Shown in pieces: positions 38,668 through 50,673 of a stretch of DNA of 64,000 bases. How positions within the stretch are numbered: the stretch's first letter is position 1; each line of letters begins with the position of its first letter. Location of the stretch: assembly GCA_038496445.1 (NCBI GenBank), contig JALMLS010000009.1:186001-250000 (forward strand). Direction: 5' to 3'. The position numbers and the translations under genes are program-made. The notes under the pieces were generated by a model. That model saw only the letters and a list, made by a program, of their open reading frames with translations, ran no database searches and had not been told where the DNA came from. The DNA comes from Trichosphaerium sp. ATCC 40318. Its lineage: Eukaryota > Discosea > Flabellinia > Trichosidae.

Positions 38668-40050
38668 TTACCATTCATAAACATAAGCATAAGATAGTAC
38701 TTGACTCTTTGTAGGACCTCCTGCTGGCTTTCCGTTATCATCAATACATTTCTGACCATTAGGTGCTACTGTATCGCCGTTTCTCCATACTACGATATAG
38801 ATTAGTCACTGTATAACACCTCCATTTACATACCAATAGTACCATTGCTATTCCAAGCAATTGGGTCTTCGTAGTGAAATCTGTAGGCTGAGACTTCAGA
38901 TTGACCTTCCACAATAGTCAGAACAACCACTTCATTATTCTGTGCGTACCTGCTGCTCTATCGATGTGTGTTAGACCAGATACTGGCAAATGGAAACCAC
39001 CGCCATTAAAATAGTAAGCTGAATCGAAATAATCCTCTGTTCCAGAACTGAAGCGAACAAATCAGCTTTTTCAAGTTTTGTTAAAGCATCGTCCTACCTC
39101 AAGAGCATCTTTGGTCTACCATCAAGATGAGCTCTAAGACAACCCTACAAATAACGTATGAGAATCTAAGAAAACTCCCACAGGTAACCACTGTAAACTT
39201 CGTACTTCTAGGAAATGCAAGTTTTCCGATTGTACAGACAACATAACTGCGAAAAATAATCCCGATGATGTACTCTGTACGAGGTTTATCTTTTCTAATG
39301 GGTTATAGGTTCCATTATTTTTGTAAACTTTCAGGTGAGAACTACGTAATGTTACTAGGAAAATTCTTCCAAAAAAAAATCACGTGACATACTTTGGAGG
39401 TAATTTAAACCCGTCAACATGCACAGGCAAGTTCTCTGCACCTCGAACAATAAACCAGAATTTTCCCTCAGGGTCTGAAGCAGCTTGTTGAACCGAGACA
39501 CGAAGAGAGGAGGTAAATGGTATCCTGATATCTTCAAGAATGTCAGAAGAAAACAACCAAACTAGAGACGTACTATTAAACACTGCACCACCTTTTGCTC
39601 CCTACAATAGCAGTTATAAATAAAGTGTTCGTTTTTATGTCCGTACTTTTCCAATGAATTGAGTGCCCCAAGGACTTTCGCTATCGTCGAAACCAATCCC
39701 AACGGAGAAGTCAGCAATAAGCTCAACAGTTAAACTTGGATTGTCATCAATGTAAAATCGAACAATGGCATTGTTCACGTGGGCTGAAACAAAAAAGTCA
39801 GACGAATTTTCCTAATGTTCGTACGTCCTGTAATCCACCAGTGGTTGACAGCAGCGCCATCCGAACCTTGTACAGTATGCGTGAAGCTATTTGAACAGTT
39901 TAGAAAAAATCAGTTTAGAAAAGCGCATTACACGGTTTGTTCTTCGTGTCCAAGCGTTCCCACGGATACTGCTGTGCCAAAAGGCACCGGAATAGCATTT
40001 GCGACCGCGCTGATAGTACTAATCAAAATAAAGAGCGTCAGTACGTTCAT
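38668..40050 (-). CDS. Secreted DUF2961 family protein
   Basis: Multi-exon gene. ATG 40050 starts a signal peptide (MNVLTLFILISTISAVANA). Then come FTHTVQGSDGAAVNHWWITG, RFYIDDNPSLTVELI, DILEDIRIPFTSSLRVSV and FWFIVRGAENLPV, and near the C-terminus VSAYRFHYEDPIAWN followed by WRNGD and YAYVYEW. These are DUF2961 features; the family is a jelly-roll protein often found in bacterial polysaccharide-utilisation loci, with some members shown to be glycoside hydrolases. No other domain or membrane anchor. It is probably a secreted carbohydrate-active protein, by inference from family and neighbours. Confidence 0.75.
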
Positions 40051-40601
40051 TACTATCAATATTTGTATGTGTCTGCGGTTGTTGACGTCAGAAATACCAC
40101 TTTGTTGAAGAAAGGTGACTTTCTGTTTTTTAGCACGTGACACATTTATACAGTAGCGATAGTGTCGAAACACGGCAAAGTTTTTCTGGAAGCTTTCAAC
40201 TTTTGCTTGTGTTTTTTGCCTTTATCATGGCTTGATTTTCTTTCTTTTTACTTTCACGTGAAAGAGTTATAGAAATTAGGTTTTGTACAACTGTGTAGCT
40301 CACAAATTACACGTCATCACTACACAACAACATCTTTTCAATACATCATCTCTTACATCTTTACAGTGTTTTATCTCTTTTTTTCATCTGTTCAGCTGTT
40401 CACGCGTGTTGGAAGAGTGAAAGTCCGTAAGGGTGCTTTTGTAAGTACCTTATTAAAAACACACAGCCATTAGGTCTTCATTTGAAAAAACTAATCTCAA
40501 AAATCAAAGTGTAGAGCAGGTAAAACATTTATTTATGCCGTATAAATATACATCCACGTTGCAATATCATTTCCTTGTATTAGAACCAGTCTGTCGGAAA
40601 A
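40051..40601. other. Intergenic, promoter side of the DUF2961 gene
   Basis: Contains a TCACGTGA palindrome at 40254-40261 and T-rich tracts. No gene seen. Confidence 0.45.
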
Positions 40602-42239
40602 CTAGACGAACCAGTCAAGACGTGATTTCCAATCTGTCAAATAGTTTACTCTCCACTTGTTTACAGTCTCAATTGCGGTATTAAATGAACCTTTCTCGCA
40701 GCTATTAGCCTAACTAAGTTGCTTTTTAAACGTACTCTTGTCACCCCAGTAATTATTTCCGTGTGGTAGTTTAACTAAGACGAATGATCAACAAACCTCT
40801 GGGCTAAATAAAGAAAATAACAAAATGTGTTACACACCGAAAGAACCTCCCCAATGTTCTGATGTTGGATCGCTTGCGTTTCCTTCAGAGTGTAAGAAAT
40901 ATAATCAACTGTTAAATTCTCACCTCGCAATAAGTAAAGAATGCTTGCCATATCACCCTGTAGTTAGTTTAACATTCAATAAAATACTCTAAAGTTAACC
41001 TCTTTCATTGACACGTGACAGTTATTGACATAAAAATCACCCAACGGTCCATGACCCTTTATGTGGGTATCAACGAAAGTGACGTCACCCATATCACCAG
41101 TTTGATTACCACCTTCATAGATACCCCTAAAGGAAAAATTCGTTAAGCTTTTGTCACTGTTTGATTTGCAATTACCGAAAAGTTGTGTTTGCTTCAATCC
41201 TTAACAAATAAGTTACTTTTGTTTCTCTATACTGCCTGCGTACCACCACAATTTCGGAAAATTTTCGTATATGTAATTTCTTGAATACGGGTCATGCTGT
41301 GTATTCCATGATCCAACGCAATACCTTATTTCATTGTTAAAGTAGTCTTAGAAAAAAAGCGAAAAACCCACACTCTTAGTTTGTTTACTATCGATGGTTC
41401 GTCATGAAGAGCTTGTGCTATAGATTTTGATTACTAACTATACTCTATAGAAAATTGAATTACCAACATCAGCCAAACCACCTCCAGTAATGACATAGAC
41501 AGGTCGTTCGTCATCCTGAAACAAAAGATTAGAATAAGAAAAAAAAGCGAAAGAAGTTTAGTTTGTCAAATCCGCACCTGCATAGCAATACTAATTATAG
41601 CTTTACTACCATTCGTGGGTGCACCTCAATATTCTAGTTAATGAAATAAATAACATACATTAGCTTACCCCATCCTTGAGATCCAGGAGATGTCTTTTTT
41701 CCTAATCGATGTGAGGCTAAGCAAAACCAAAGTTTCATGCAGTACCAGCATGCACCTTTGATCTCAATTCTTGGGCTGTGGGGTAGTTCGATTTATGCTT
41801 TTCTAGAACAGGGAAGGCACCATCGTAGGCTTCGAATGCCTTATAGAAAGACTGAACGCCTCCATTGAATGGTGTAGTAGTAATGAACGCTTAACAAAAA
41901 TAAAAAATTATTGCGCTAGTAAGAAAAGTCACCTTCAATGTCAAACTCGTTAACGTAGAATAAAAAGTTTGCTATGAACTGATAGTCATCGCAGTCGCTA
42001 CCTTTTAGTCGTAAATCGCAGAGTTAGGTGCTAATCGATCAGTACCTCCAATGTCATCTGTGTAAATGAGCCTAAAGCGTTGTCCATCAAGAGCACCACC
42101 TGTTGGTGTCGTTTTATAAGAATTACAGCTCGTCGGTTATAATCCTTGTACCTGAAGGGTTTGCGGGCATAAAACACAAGCTCGTATGCACTAAACACGA
42201 AACTAGCAACACTACATTACAAACAAGACTGTGTCGCAT
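40602..42239 (-). CDS. Secreted Sde182-type nucleoside-hydrolase-like protein (DUF1593)
   Basis: Multi-exon gene. ATG 42239 gives a signal peptide (MRHSLVCNVVLLVSCLVHTS). The mature start has RFRLIYTDDIGGSDCDDYQF, the Asp-rich calcium/active-site loop of the nucleoside-hydrolase fold, then FLFYVNEFDIEAFITTTPF. Later: HKSNYPTAQELRSKV, RPVYVITGGGLADVG, a Met-Lys-Glu-Gly-Asp block (VSMKEGDMASILYLL) and, at the C-terminus, KWRVNYLTDWKSRLDWFV. This matches the Saccharophagus Sde182 cellulose-binding protein N-terminal domain, in which the fold binds or acts on carbohydrate rather than nucleosides. Secretion and the neighbouring DUF2961 and LPMO-like genes support a polysaccharide role. Stop TAG 40602. 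Confidence 0.78.
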
Positions 42240-42613
42240 GATTGTGCGGGTTTTGATTATGAAACACGTGACTAGAAATGACTTCGGTAAAAAAGTAGAG
42301 AAAAGAAATAAAAATACTCACAAAGTTTGACTTTCTCTCGCATGTCGTGTAAGGTCCGCCTCACTCCAACAGCGATTGTTAATGCGGTGTTGGCGTAGTG
42401 TATAATATACGACACGCACATGCAATGAACTGACATGTATCAAAGTTCGGTGTTTGCTAGACCAAACTTTCTGAAGAATACTGCGTTTTTTTATATTTCT
42501 TTATCAGAAAGCAACTAAAGTTCAACAGCAGTGGACGATTATACAACAGTTTAGGAAATAGATCCGTGTTTATTTTTCTACAGTGAGTAATTACTCTATC
42601 AGTGATAGTGAGT
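42240..42613. other. Intergenic, no gene seen
   Basis: 5' flank of the Sde182 gene, with a CACGTG motif near 42266, and 3' flank of the LPMO-like gene. Confidence 0.4.
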
Positions 42614-44664
42614 TTATCTCCTGTTAAATTTAAACCAATTAATATTAAAACGAGATGAAAGCATTTGCAGTTTCACTTGATGTTTTCCTCCAGATATGTT
42701 TCCGTTAAGGTTAACAGTAGCTGTAGAATATGTATGCCATCCTCCAGTACCTGGGAAGCTTATAGTTCCCTTGTCAACGTTGTCTATTAATATCTTGACG
42801 GAGAATTGTTCTTTCATCAATGAAGCATGTCGAATAGTGAACGAGTAAGATCCTGACTGGAAGTTTACATTGTCATATGCTAAATACTCTCCAACATCAA
42901 TCCAACCAACATTACAACCTCCTCCGTTATCTGTGGTTCTTTGCATATCCACTTGGGCTTTCCCTGCGACAACTTTACCGCCACAAGCTTGGCCTATTAC
43001 AAAGTTAGTAACTTATTTTTTGGAAAAGAGAAAAAGCCAAAGGAAGAAAAGTAAAAAAAGCAGAATATCGGCGTACCTTCATTTTTTGATGTTGTATCAA
43101 AAAAGTCAGTGTATTTCTCGGCTTCAATCCTGTCAGTAGCAGAAAATCCATTGTTGTTGTTGTTGTTATTGTTGTTGTTGTTGTTATTGTTATTGTTATT
43201 GTTGTTGTTGTTGTTGTTATTGTTATTGTTTTGTACTTGCAACTTGGCGAACGGATTTGGGACTGACACTCCGCATTCGCTACAACTGGAAACAAAGTTC
43301 CATACTGGGATTGATTGAGGGTTTGCGTTTCTACTTCTGTCAGCGCAACTAATGCATTTGTCATGGAATATGGCAGGTACGACTAGAGCAGAGGGTTTTG
43401 AAGAGCTAGTGAAACCAGACGGTTGAATCTTTTGAAGGCAAGTTGAAAGGAAGATCGGGTCATGTGGATCTGCTGTTGTCTCGAAAGGACCGAAGGTACT
43501 TGACATTTGACGTGCTTGAACACCATAGCAAATGAGGGCTTTGTCATTATTTCTATGACGGTTCTTGAGGGTGTTACACTCGTTAGGTAAGAGACTGATG
43601 AATCTGTCATATGGTGTGTTAACCTTCGCTGGAGCAATAATGACGCCATCGCAGTTGTTGTTGTTTCTACAAGCATCTACACATGGCTTTGCACCGGCAA
43701 CGTTGTTGTTAGATACCAAGTGACATCCTCCAGTAACGCTTCTACGATCAGGGGCAAAGCAATGATCAACTCTCCTAACAACAAAGTTAGTAAAAAGCAA
43801 GAAGAAAGAAAGAAAAGCAATTACGTACCCGAAAGTGACTTGGTTGCTTTCTTGCTCTTGTGGTGGTTCTGGAACATTATTGCGAGGTTGAGGTACGTTC
43901 ACTGGCTTGACAAATGTCGTTCCTTTGTTTCCGTATATGCTCGCAACTTGTTGGCTTTTGTAGTCAACGTGAACACAATCGTAGTATCCATGCCAATGCC
44001 ATGCAACAATATACCTTCCGAATTTAGATCCTTTAGGTATTGTGAGTTGAGCGACATCGTTATCGAACGGTCTGTGGCTAGTTATACGATACTTGTATAC
44101 AGCGAGCATATCAGGGTATTTACTACTTCTATATGCGCGGTATTTGTTGTCCTTGAGGCTTCTCGTGGTGTATTCATAAAGCTTGTACATTGTTTGTTTT
44201 TGACCTTCGAATTTTATAGGTCTTTTGTTGCTGAATGTATCTCGGAGGTACATTGGATCACCTGGTTTAATCTCTCTCTTGTATCTAGTTCCGAACGCTT
44301 TTCTGTTTAGGATCATACGGAAAAGAGGCGTTCCGTCAACTTCAGAGCCTCCTGGAGCGTTTCTGAGGTAGTCTTCAAATTCGTTCTTTCCGCGACTTGC
44401 AAACTTCCCGAGTGACTCCTCAGCGAGGATAATAAGGTATGAAAAACTATGTTCAGGATGGCCTACTGACCATTCAACTTCGAATTTCTGATCTGGACCG
44501 ACTTGAATGTGTGGTGCATTTCCAGCTTTAGGAGGGCAAGGCTTTTTTGTTGACGATCTGCCTTGGCTAATTGCAGGGGAACCGAGCCAGTTGTGAGCTT
44601 GAACTGTGGTGATAACTGTTGAAAGAGCAATCAAAGCAATTAATGTAATTGCGAGGCTTGGCAT
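42614..44664 (-). CDS. LPMO-like secreted protein with poly-Asn linker and C-terminal CBM6
   Basis: ATG 44664 gives a signal peptide ending VQA, so the mature chain would begin HNWLGSPAISQG: an N-terminal His for a copper histidine brace. Partner motif HWHGYYDCVHVD near residue 235 supplies the second His and Tyr. Conserved PHIQVGPDQKFEVEW lies between. Then a Pro-rich hinge, a Cys-rich domain (DACRNNNNCDG, CISCADRS, SSCSECG), a run of about 30 Asn, and a CBM6 module (DRIEAEKYTDF, NVGWIDVGEYLAYDNV, NINWFKFN). LPMOs oxidatively cleave crystalline polysaccharides; CBM6 targets glucans or xylan. The intron 43779-43832 is 54 nt with no in-frame stop. Oxidase activity is inferred from motifs only. 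Confidence 0.82.
43151..43232. repeat. Trinucleotide microsatellite encoding poly-Asn
   Basis: Runs of TTG with scattered TTA on the plus strand, i.e. AAC/AAT on the coding strand, encode the Asn linker. Codon mixing shows that not all units are recent slippage products. Confidence 0.9.
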
Positions 44665-44783
44665 AGCTACGGCTCCATTTTTTTTAGTGACAACTAAAGA
44701 AACGAAGAGAACTAAAGCAAGGAGAACGAAACTAATGAGGAATAAGATCGAGAAAAAAAAGAAAGAAAAAAAAAAGAAGAGTG

Positions 44784-46078
44784 CTAAAAAGGTTTGTACC
44801 TTTGTGATTTAGAAGAAGAACCGCTAGGTAGATCTTGTGCAAGAACTTTCTGGTTTTCAGAGATAACATCGTTTGTAGATAAATCACGTTTTGAACCACC
44901 TGAGCAAGCACAAATACGTTTGATCGCCGAATCACGTGCATTACATTCGACACGTCTATTGCAGTTTGATTGTCTGAAGAAACAGTGCGCTCCTTTTTTA
45001 AAGGTACCAAGTGATGAACAACTTGTAAGAACTAAATCTGCGCATATCAAATCGTTTGCAATGACCATACTAGTCATGCCGTTTTGTGAACTGATATCTT
45101 GGCTCATTCCAGAGTTGCATGTTTTTCCTACGGCTGAGCACGCTTGACTGCATGACTCGCCGACCTTGGACTCATACCAAGTCTTTGGAACACCAGACCC
45201 TTCGTTCAATCTTACGTCACCATTTCGGTTTGGATGATAAAAAGCTCCAGTGTTTGCATCTCCTTGTTTGATGAGAATTCTGAAGAAAATAGGTCCTGTG
45301 CCGGAAGGAGGTGCTTCAAACTTGAAACGTGAAATCAAAGGTTTGATATCTGCAGATGAGTGGGTTACAGAGCGTGAACACTGGTGTCCTGAGTCGCCCC
45401 AAGCTTTCTGGAAGTAAGCTAAACACAAAGTTAGAAAGACTCTGGACACAAGGTTGACTAGCGTTGAACAAAATAGTGCTTACTTGGAACTTGATCGAGA
45501 AGTTTGAACGATCCTACTCGTTTTCCGGTGGAATCTTCGGCGTATAATAGAATACCGCGGTACTAAAAGCGGAGATTAGTTACGACGAAAGTTGTATAGG
45601 CAGAAAATAAGACAAGTTTTTTGTTCTCTTAGGTACCTTCAAGTTGTAGTCAATAACTTTTACAGTCAAGTCCAAAACGCGACCAGGCTTGTACGTGGAA
45701 GCTGGGTTATTCTCACTTCCAACGTACGCACGAATACCATCGGTTCGCACTGTTTGAGTAGCCCAAGCCATTAGAGCATTCTTGTCACGACAGTCTAGTC
45801 TGTCTTCTTTACCGTTAACTCTGTTGTACTAATAATAACAAACGGTAAACAAAAAAATTGAATAGAGGAATTCAAAGACAGTACCTGTCCTGGAGGACAT
45901 CCGAAGCGCTTATCAAGTGCATTACATACGCTTGGTTTACCGTCAGAAGCGGCAAGTGCGGGGAGCACGAGTGCGAGTGATATTATGCTCAAGAGCACCT
46001 CAACAAACAAGTTAGTGGATTCTAACAAAAAAAAATAGCTTCTAAAACTGCGCGTACAATTTGTGAGTGAACAAGCAT
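44784..46078 (-). CDS. Secreted Reeler-domain protein
   Basis: Spliced gene. ATG 46078 (MLVHSQI) joins VLLSIISLALVLPALA to form the signal peptide. A Reeler domain follows: RFGCPPGQ, YKPGRVLDLTVKVID, YRGILLYAEDSTG, VGSFKLLDQVP, QCSRSVTHSSADIKP, FKFEAPPSGTGPIFFRILI. Reeler domains occur in reelin, DOMON/cytochrome b561 proteins and insect defence proteins. A Cys-rich tail with about twelve Cys follows, then a basic end. As read without a last splice it stops at 44784; splicing out 44795-44730 would instead run in frame into the LPMO-like gene (see finding). It is a tandem neighbour of that gene and shares its Cys-rich style. Confidence 0.78.
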
Positions 46079-47325
46079 GTTTACGTTGTGTTTATGGGTG
46101 TGATTTTGTTGTGAGGTGAGGACGTGATGTGCTTGTAGTGAAAGTTAGCTTATTTTGCTGTCTCTTTCCTTTTTCACGCACAAAACCAGATATTTACTAT
46201 TTTGGTCTATAACTAGCGCCTTTGGTTTTGGGCAATCTTTTAATACACTAACGCATGCTATCCCTAGCAGGAACGAGTATAATACGAAATTGAACTTTCG
46301 AGCTCAGAAAATGCGAAAACGTATAAACTTGCGCGCAACTAACAAAACAATGTATTTCGACGATAATCAGCACTGCTCCGAGCAATACAGCAACTTTGCT
46401 ACATTTGCAGCTAGAAGTTGGCCAAAATGGCCAAAGGACCCTTCTTTGGTAGTGTGTATGGGCCACTCGTCTCAGGCACTAACAACCACAGCGTTAACTA
46501 CTACTTATCGCTAGCGCAATTTGCCTAATTTGCAACATGACCTTTTTTGGCAAAGCTATCCAATTTGGCCTCCTACCCGGAACTATAACTAGTTATAAAT
46601 GGTATTCCCTCACCCGAAACAAAGTCCACACGGATTGGCTAGCGGTAACTGTTTAAAGAAAATAATATTATTTTTGCAGACAATCACATGAGAGCGCAAG
46701 CCACTGATACCAACAACAAATAATCACAACAAAATTTTTGCGGTTGTAGACTACAAAGCTTGATGTGTTTTGTTTGTAGTGGTTCAACGCTTACTACATA
46801 ACTAATCATCTGAAACACCAATTTATTTGTGTAATCAAATCACTCTAGTTTGGTAGCTCCGTTCTGAGTACTGTATGAGTATGGCCTATGAATCCGTCGG
46901 AGGTGCTCTAGTGTTTGCAAAGGGGTTCTAGAAAAAACCAGGTCATATACGCTGTTCAGTATCATTGGTAGTGGTTGCGCTAAAAAGTGAGTATCAAATG
47001 CAAGATTATTTGTTTTCAACAGCAACGCGTTGTACAAGTAGAAGCGGTTGATGGTCTTGATGAGTTAACATTTGATAGGAACTTAGAAAACAGTGTCGGA
47101 ATCGGAACTTTAACACAGCCCAGCACTTTAAAAAAAATAGCGCCGCCCAGACCTTAGGAAATCAGCCAGCAGGTGTCAAAGACGTTTACAAGTACGTAAA
47201 GGAATTGAAAAAGATGTAGCAATACAATGACTCGAATCGTTTTCAGGCTGAAAATCGAAGCTCCGTCCAAATTCTTTGCCGGCAGCCGTTTTTAGCTGAA
47301 ATTAATAATTACAATTGTTTTATTT
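46079..47325. other. 1.2-kb stretch without a confident gene
   Basis: Weak candidates only: a plus-strand ORF 46155-46514, a minus-strand ORF 47037-46840 with an LPLRTL-like F-box flavour (HLRRIHRPYSYS), and plus-strand open stretches at about 47030-47160 and 47165-47220 (GVKDVYKYVKELKKM). None could be assembled or assigned. A TTGGCCA...TGGCCAA inverted repeat lies near 46418-46436. Confidence 0.4.
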
Positions 47326-48652
<1,327 letters not shown>

Positions 48653-49374
48653 CTACAATCTAGAACAAGCATAACATTCTGAATATCCTTTAGGGCACAC
48701 TAAGCGTTGATAGTATCCTGAGGTAAAGCAATCCTTACACAACAGTCCTTGACAACTCTTAGGCACTGCCTCACCAGCAGTAAATGAAACAGAGTAATGA
48801 ATCAAGTTTGATTGTGTAAACTCCACATGGCAGTAACAGCAATATCTAAACCCAAAGACATTAGTACAATGCCAGTACAAAAAAAAAAAAACAGAAGAAA
48901 GAAAGCTCAAAATCTCAACAAGACTAGGAATCAACACAGAATCAAATACAAATATTGCTTCTTAAGCGCTAGCATTTCAATTGATAAAATCAAAGATAAA
49001 GTCTGTTGATACTTCGGTGTTGCAGCAGTTTTTGACTAAGACTTCAAAACCGTTGTCGTAATAGTGTACCTGTATATGTAGTAACATCGCCAAGGTGGTA
49101 GGCAAAATGCGTATAGTGGTACTTCGTAATCGTACTCACCTGGTTCACTGCTTCCAAACAGTTTATTGTTGAGGCGCAGATATTCCCTGAAAGTTTTAAC
49201 GCTCCAATAAACATTATCTTTGTAAATATTGTTAAATAAATGGCTAATACGCCAAAACACGTGTGCTAGATCGTATACAGTCAAGTAGGAAGCAATTATT
49301 GTCCACAGCTCTGGTGGGAGGTAAAGAGATACATTGGAATCTTTTTTAAATGGTTTTTTATCTGTTGGATCCAT
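48653..49374 (-). CDS. F-box protein with C-terminal Cys cluster
   Basis: Two exons joined by a roughly 220-nt intron (donor GTACAC near 49068, acceptor near 48846). The N-terminus has a charged leader, then an F-box (LPPELWTIIASYLTVYDLAH, then WRISHLFNNIY). The C-terminal exon carries paired Cys (YCCYCHVEF, SCQGLLCKDC, VCPKGYSECYACSRL), suggesting a zinc-binding module. F-box proteins are SKP1-Cullin-1 substrate receptors. Substrate unknown. It lies next to a second F-box gene in the same orientation; the two differ outside the F-box. Confidence 0.75.
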
Positions 49375-49623
49375 CTTAGTGGTAGAACGAGGAGATGTAA
49401 ATCAAAACACAATTTCTTCGAATGTTACAACTTCACAAAAAAAAAATCACGTGTGCACAATACTACAAGAGCTCACATAGACTTTCACGTTTTATTGATT
49501 CTGGTTTATTCATGTTGGTATACAGCCAATTAACAAGCTGCTTCCCAATAAAACTTACCTTTATGTTTAAGTGTTGTATTGTCATTTCGTACATAAAGTC
49601 CTCGCACTGGCAGAGAACTACCG

Positions 49624-50274
49624 TCACTCTAATATCACGAAACCATGTAGCATACTATGCCTTAGTATATTTCGTATTGCTTTGTATTTCTTCATTGTAA
49701 TAGCCCATGCATGTTTATTGTCTACCTCAACTTGATGACTTGTTCTTAAACTCAATGTACCGAAATAATTAATCTGAACAAACCAACTCCAACTGTTGTT
49801 AAGAACATAACTCCTAACATGTTCATGCAATTTATCAAACATGTCAATTGGATAAACTGATGCTGATTTAACTCTTGCTCTTACAATAATGCGTCTACGG
49901 ATCTGTACTGCAAGAGGTCTTATGTCATGAGAAACTTGTATCATATCATGGCAGAGAAACAGTTGGTTTAAAATCTCCCTTGCCACTGTTTCTGAGTTTT
50001 TTGTTTTGTCTTCTCCTTTACCTGTTAGACTGTATAACCATATTGCCACCAATAAATCAATACGACAACTTGATCTTTTTACTTCATCGCAGTATTTCCA
50101 AAAGTTTTTGAATAGTCGCATGTCTAATAATAGTTCTATGTGGAATGGACGCGTCAGTGATTTCTCCTGGCATAATAAAGAAAAATTAACGTTAATACAT
50201 TTAATTTTACTAAGTGTTCGTAGTGGTAACGCTTTAAGTATTATGAGAAGAATTTCATTTGGCAATAAATCCAT
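49624..50274 (-). CDS. F-box-like protein, single exon
   Basis: 216-aa uninterrupted ORF starting MDLLPNEILLIILKALPLRTLSKIKCINVNF, a clean N-terminal F-box. The rest is helical and unrecognised (IDLLVAIWLYS, IQVSHDIRPLAVQIRRRI). Lack of introns in an intron-rich genome could mean a retrogene or simply a short gene. It sits about 270 bp from the permuted tRNA locus. Confidence 0.7.
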   Translation of the reverse strand: MDLLPNEILLIILKALPLRTLSKIKCINVNFSLLCQEKSLTRPFHIELLLDMRLFKNFWKYCDEVKRSSCRIDLLVAIWLYSLTGKGEDKTKNSETVAREILNQLFLCHDMIQVSHDIRPLAVQIRRRIIVRARVKSASVYPIDMFDKLHEHVRSYVLNNSWSWFVQINYFGTLSLRTSHQVEVDNKHAWAITMKKYKAIRNILRHSMLHGFVILE

Positions 50275-50543
50275 ATTGTGGCACGTGTTGTTTCTTAAAC
50301 TTAATGAGTTATGGTCAATTTAATTACACACTGACATTTTCCCACAGCCCTCTCACATTACAACGCATGTTAGGTTGTCTGTGTGGTTGTAATATGTTAC
50401 GTATAAAAAATATGCGTAACACTTGCATTAAGTGCCTTTCAAACTATTGCAAAGGCGTTGAAAGAAGTTGTGTTCAACACGTTCAAAAATATGTAAAAAA
50501 CAATACTGATTTGCTTACCTTTCCAGCCATTTTAAAAACCTTC

Positions 50544-50548
50544 AAAAA
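50544..50548 (-). terminator. T5 RNA polymerase III terminator of the permuted tRNA
   Basis: Five T on the minus strand directly after the trailer half of the 8-bp leader/trailer helix, as expected for a Pol III transcript end. Confidence 0.65.
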
Positions 50549-50673
50549 GACCCAACCCTTGCGGGATAATATATGTGCTACCACTACACCATGGGGGAAG
50601 TAAGTCCCCCAGTGGGATTCGAACCCACGCCGTAAACTCCGAATGTTTGAATTAATGAAGTACTATTGGGTCT
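50544..50673 (-). tRNA. Candidate circularly permuted tRNA-Arg(UCG) precursor gene
   Basis: Minus-strand order: leader AGACCCAA (50673-50666); anticodon stem-loop AAAC-ATTCGGA-GTTT (50648-50634); variable CGGC; T-arm GTGGG-TTCGAAT-CCCAC (50628-50612); acceptor 3' strand TGGGGGA (50611-50605); 6-nt spacer CTTACT (50604-50599); acceptor 5' strand TCCCCCA (50598-50592); TG; D-arm GTGT-AGTGGTA-GCAC (50589-50575); AT; trailer with TTGGGTCT (50555-50548) and T5. Joining the 5' part (50598-50573) to the 3' part (50648-50604) gives a 71-nt cloverleaf: 7-bp acceptor, 4-bp D-stem, 5-bp anticodon stem (U27-A43 from the two halves), 5-bp T-stem. All of A14, G18G19, A21, U33, G53, TTC and C61 are present, with G15-C48. 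Loop ATTCGGA means anticodon UCG, as in eukaryotic Arg tRNAs. C73 is unusual for Arg. No ordinary tRNA can be folded here because box B precedes box A. Confidence 0.75.

Noticed and set aside
43149-43236. CRISPR-like or satellite repeat
   Set aside because: It is a simple trinucleotide run inside a coding exon with no spacers.
43109-43318. Plus-strand ORF of almost pure Leu
   Set aside because: Shadow of the poly-Asn codon run in the LPMO-like gene on the other strand.
46155-46514. 119-codon plus-strand ORF as a gene
   Set aside because: No ATG at its start, no family similarity, and an equally open antisense frame; left as unassigned.
50592-50611. Reading TGGGGGA-CTTACT-TCCCCCA simply as a hairpin terminator
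   Set aside because: A terminator does not explain the flanking T-arm, D-arm, anticodon arm and leader/trailer helix, all matching one tRNA.
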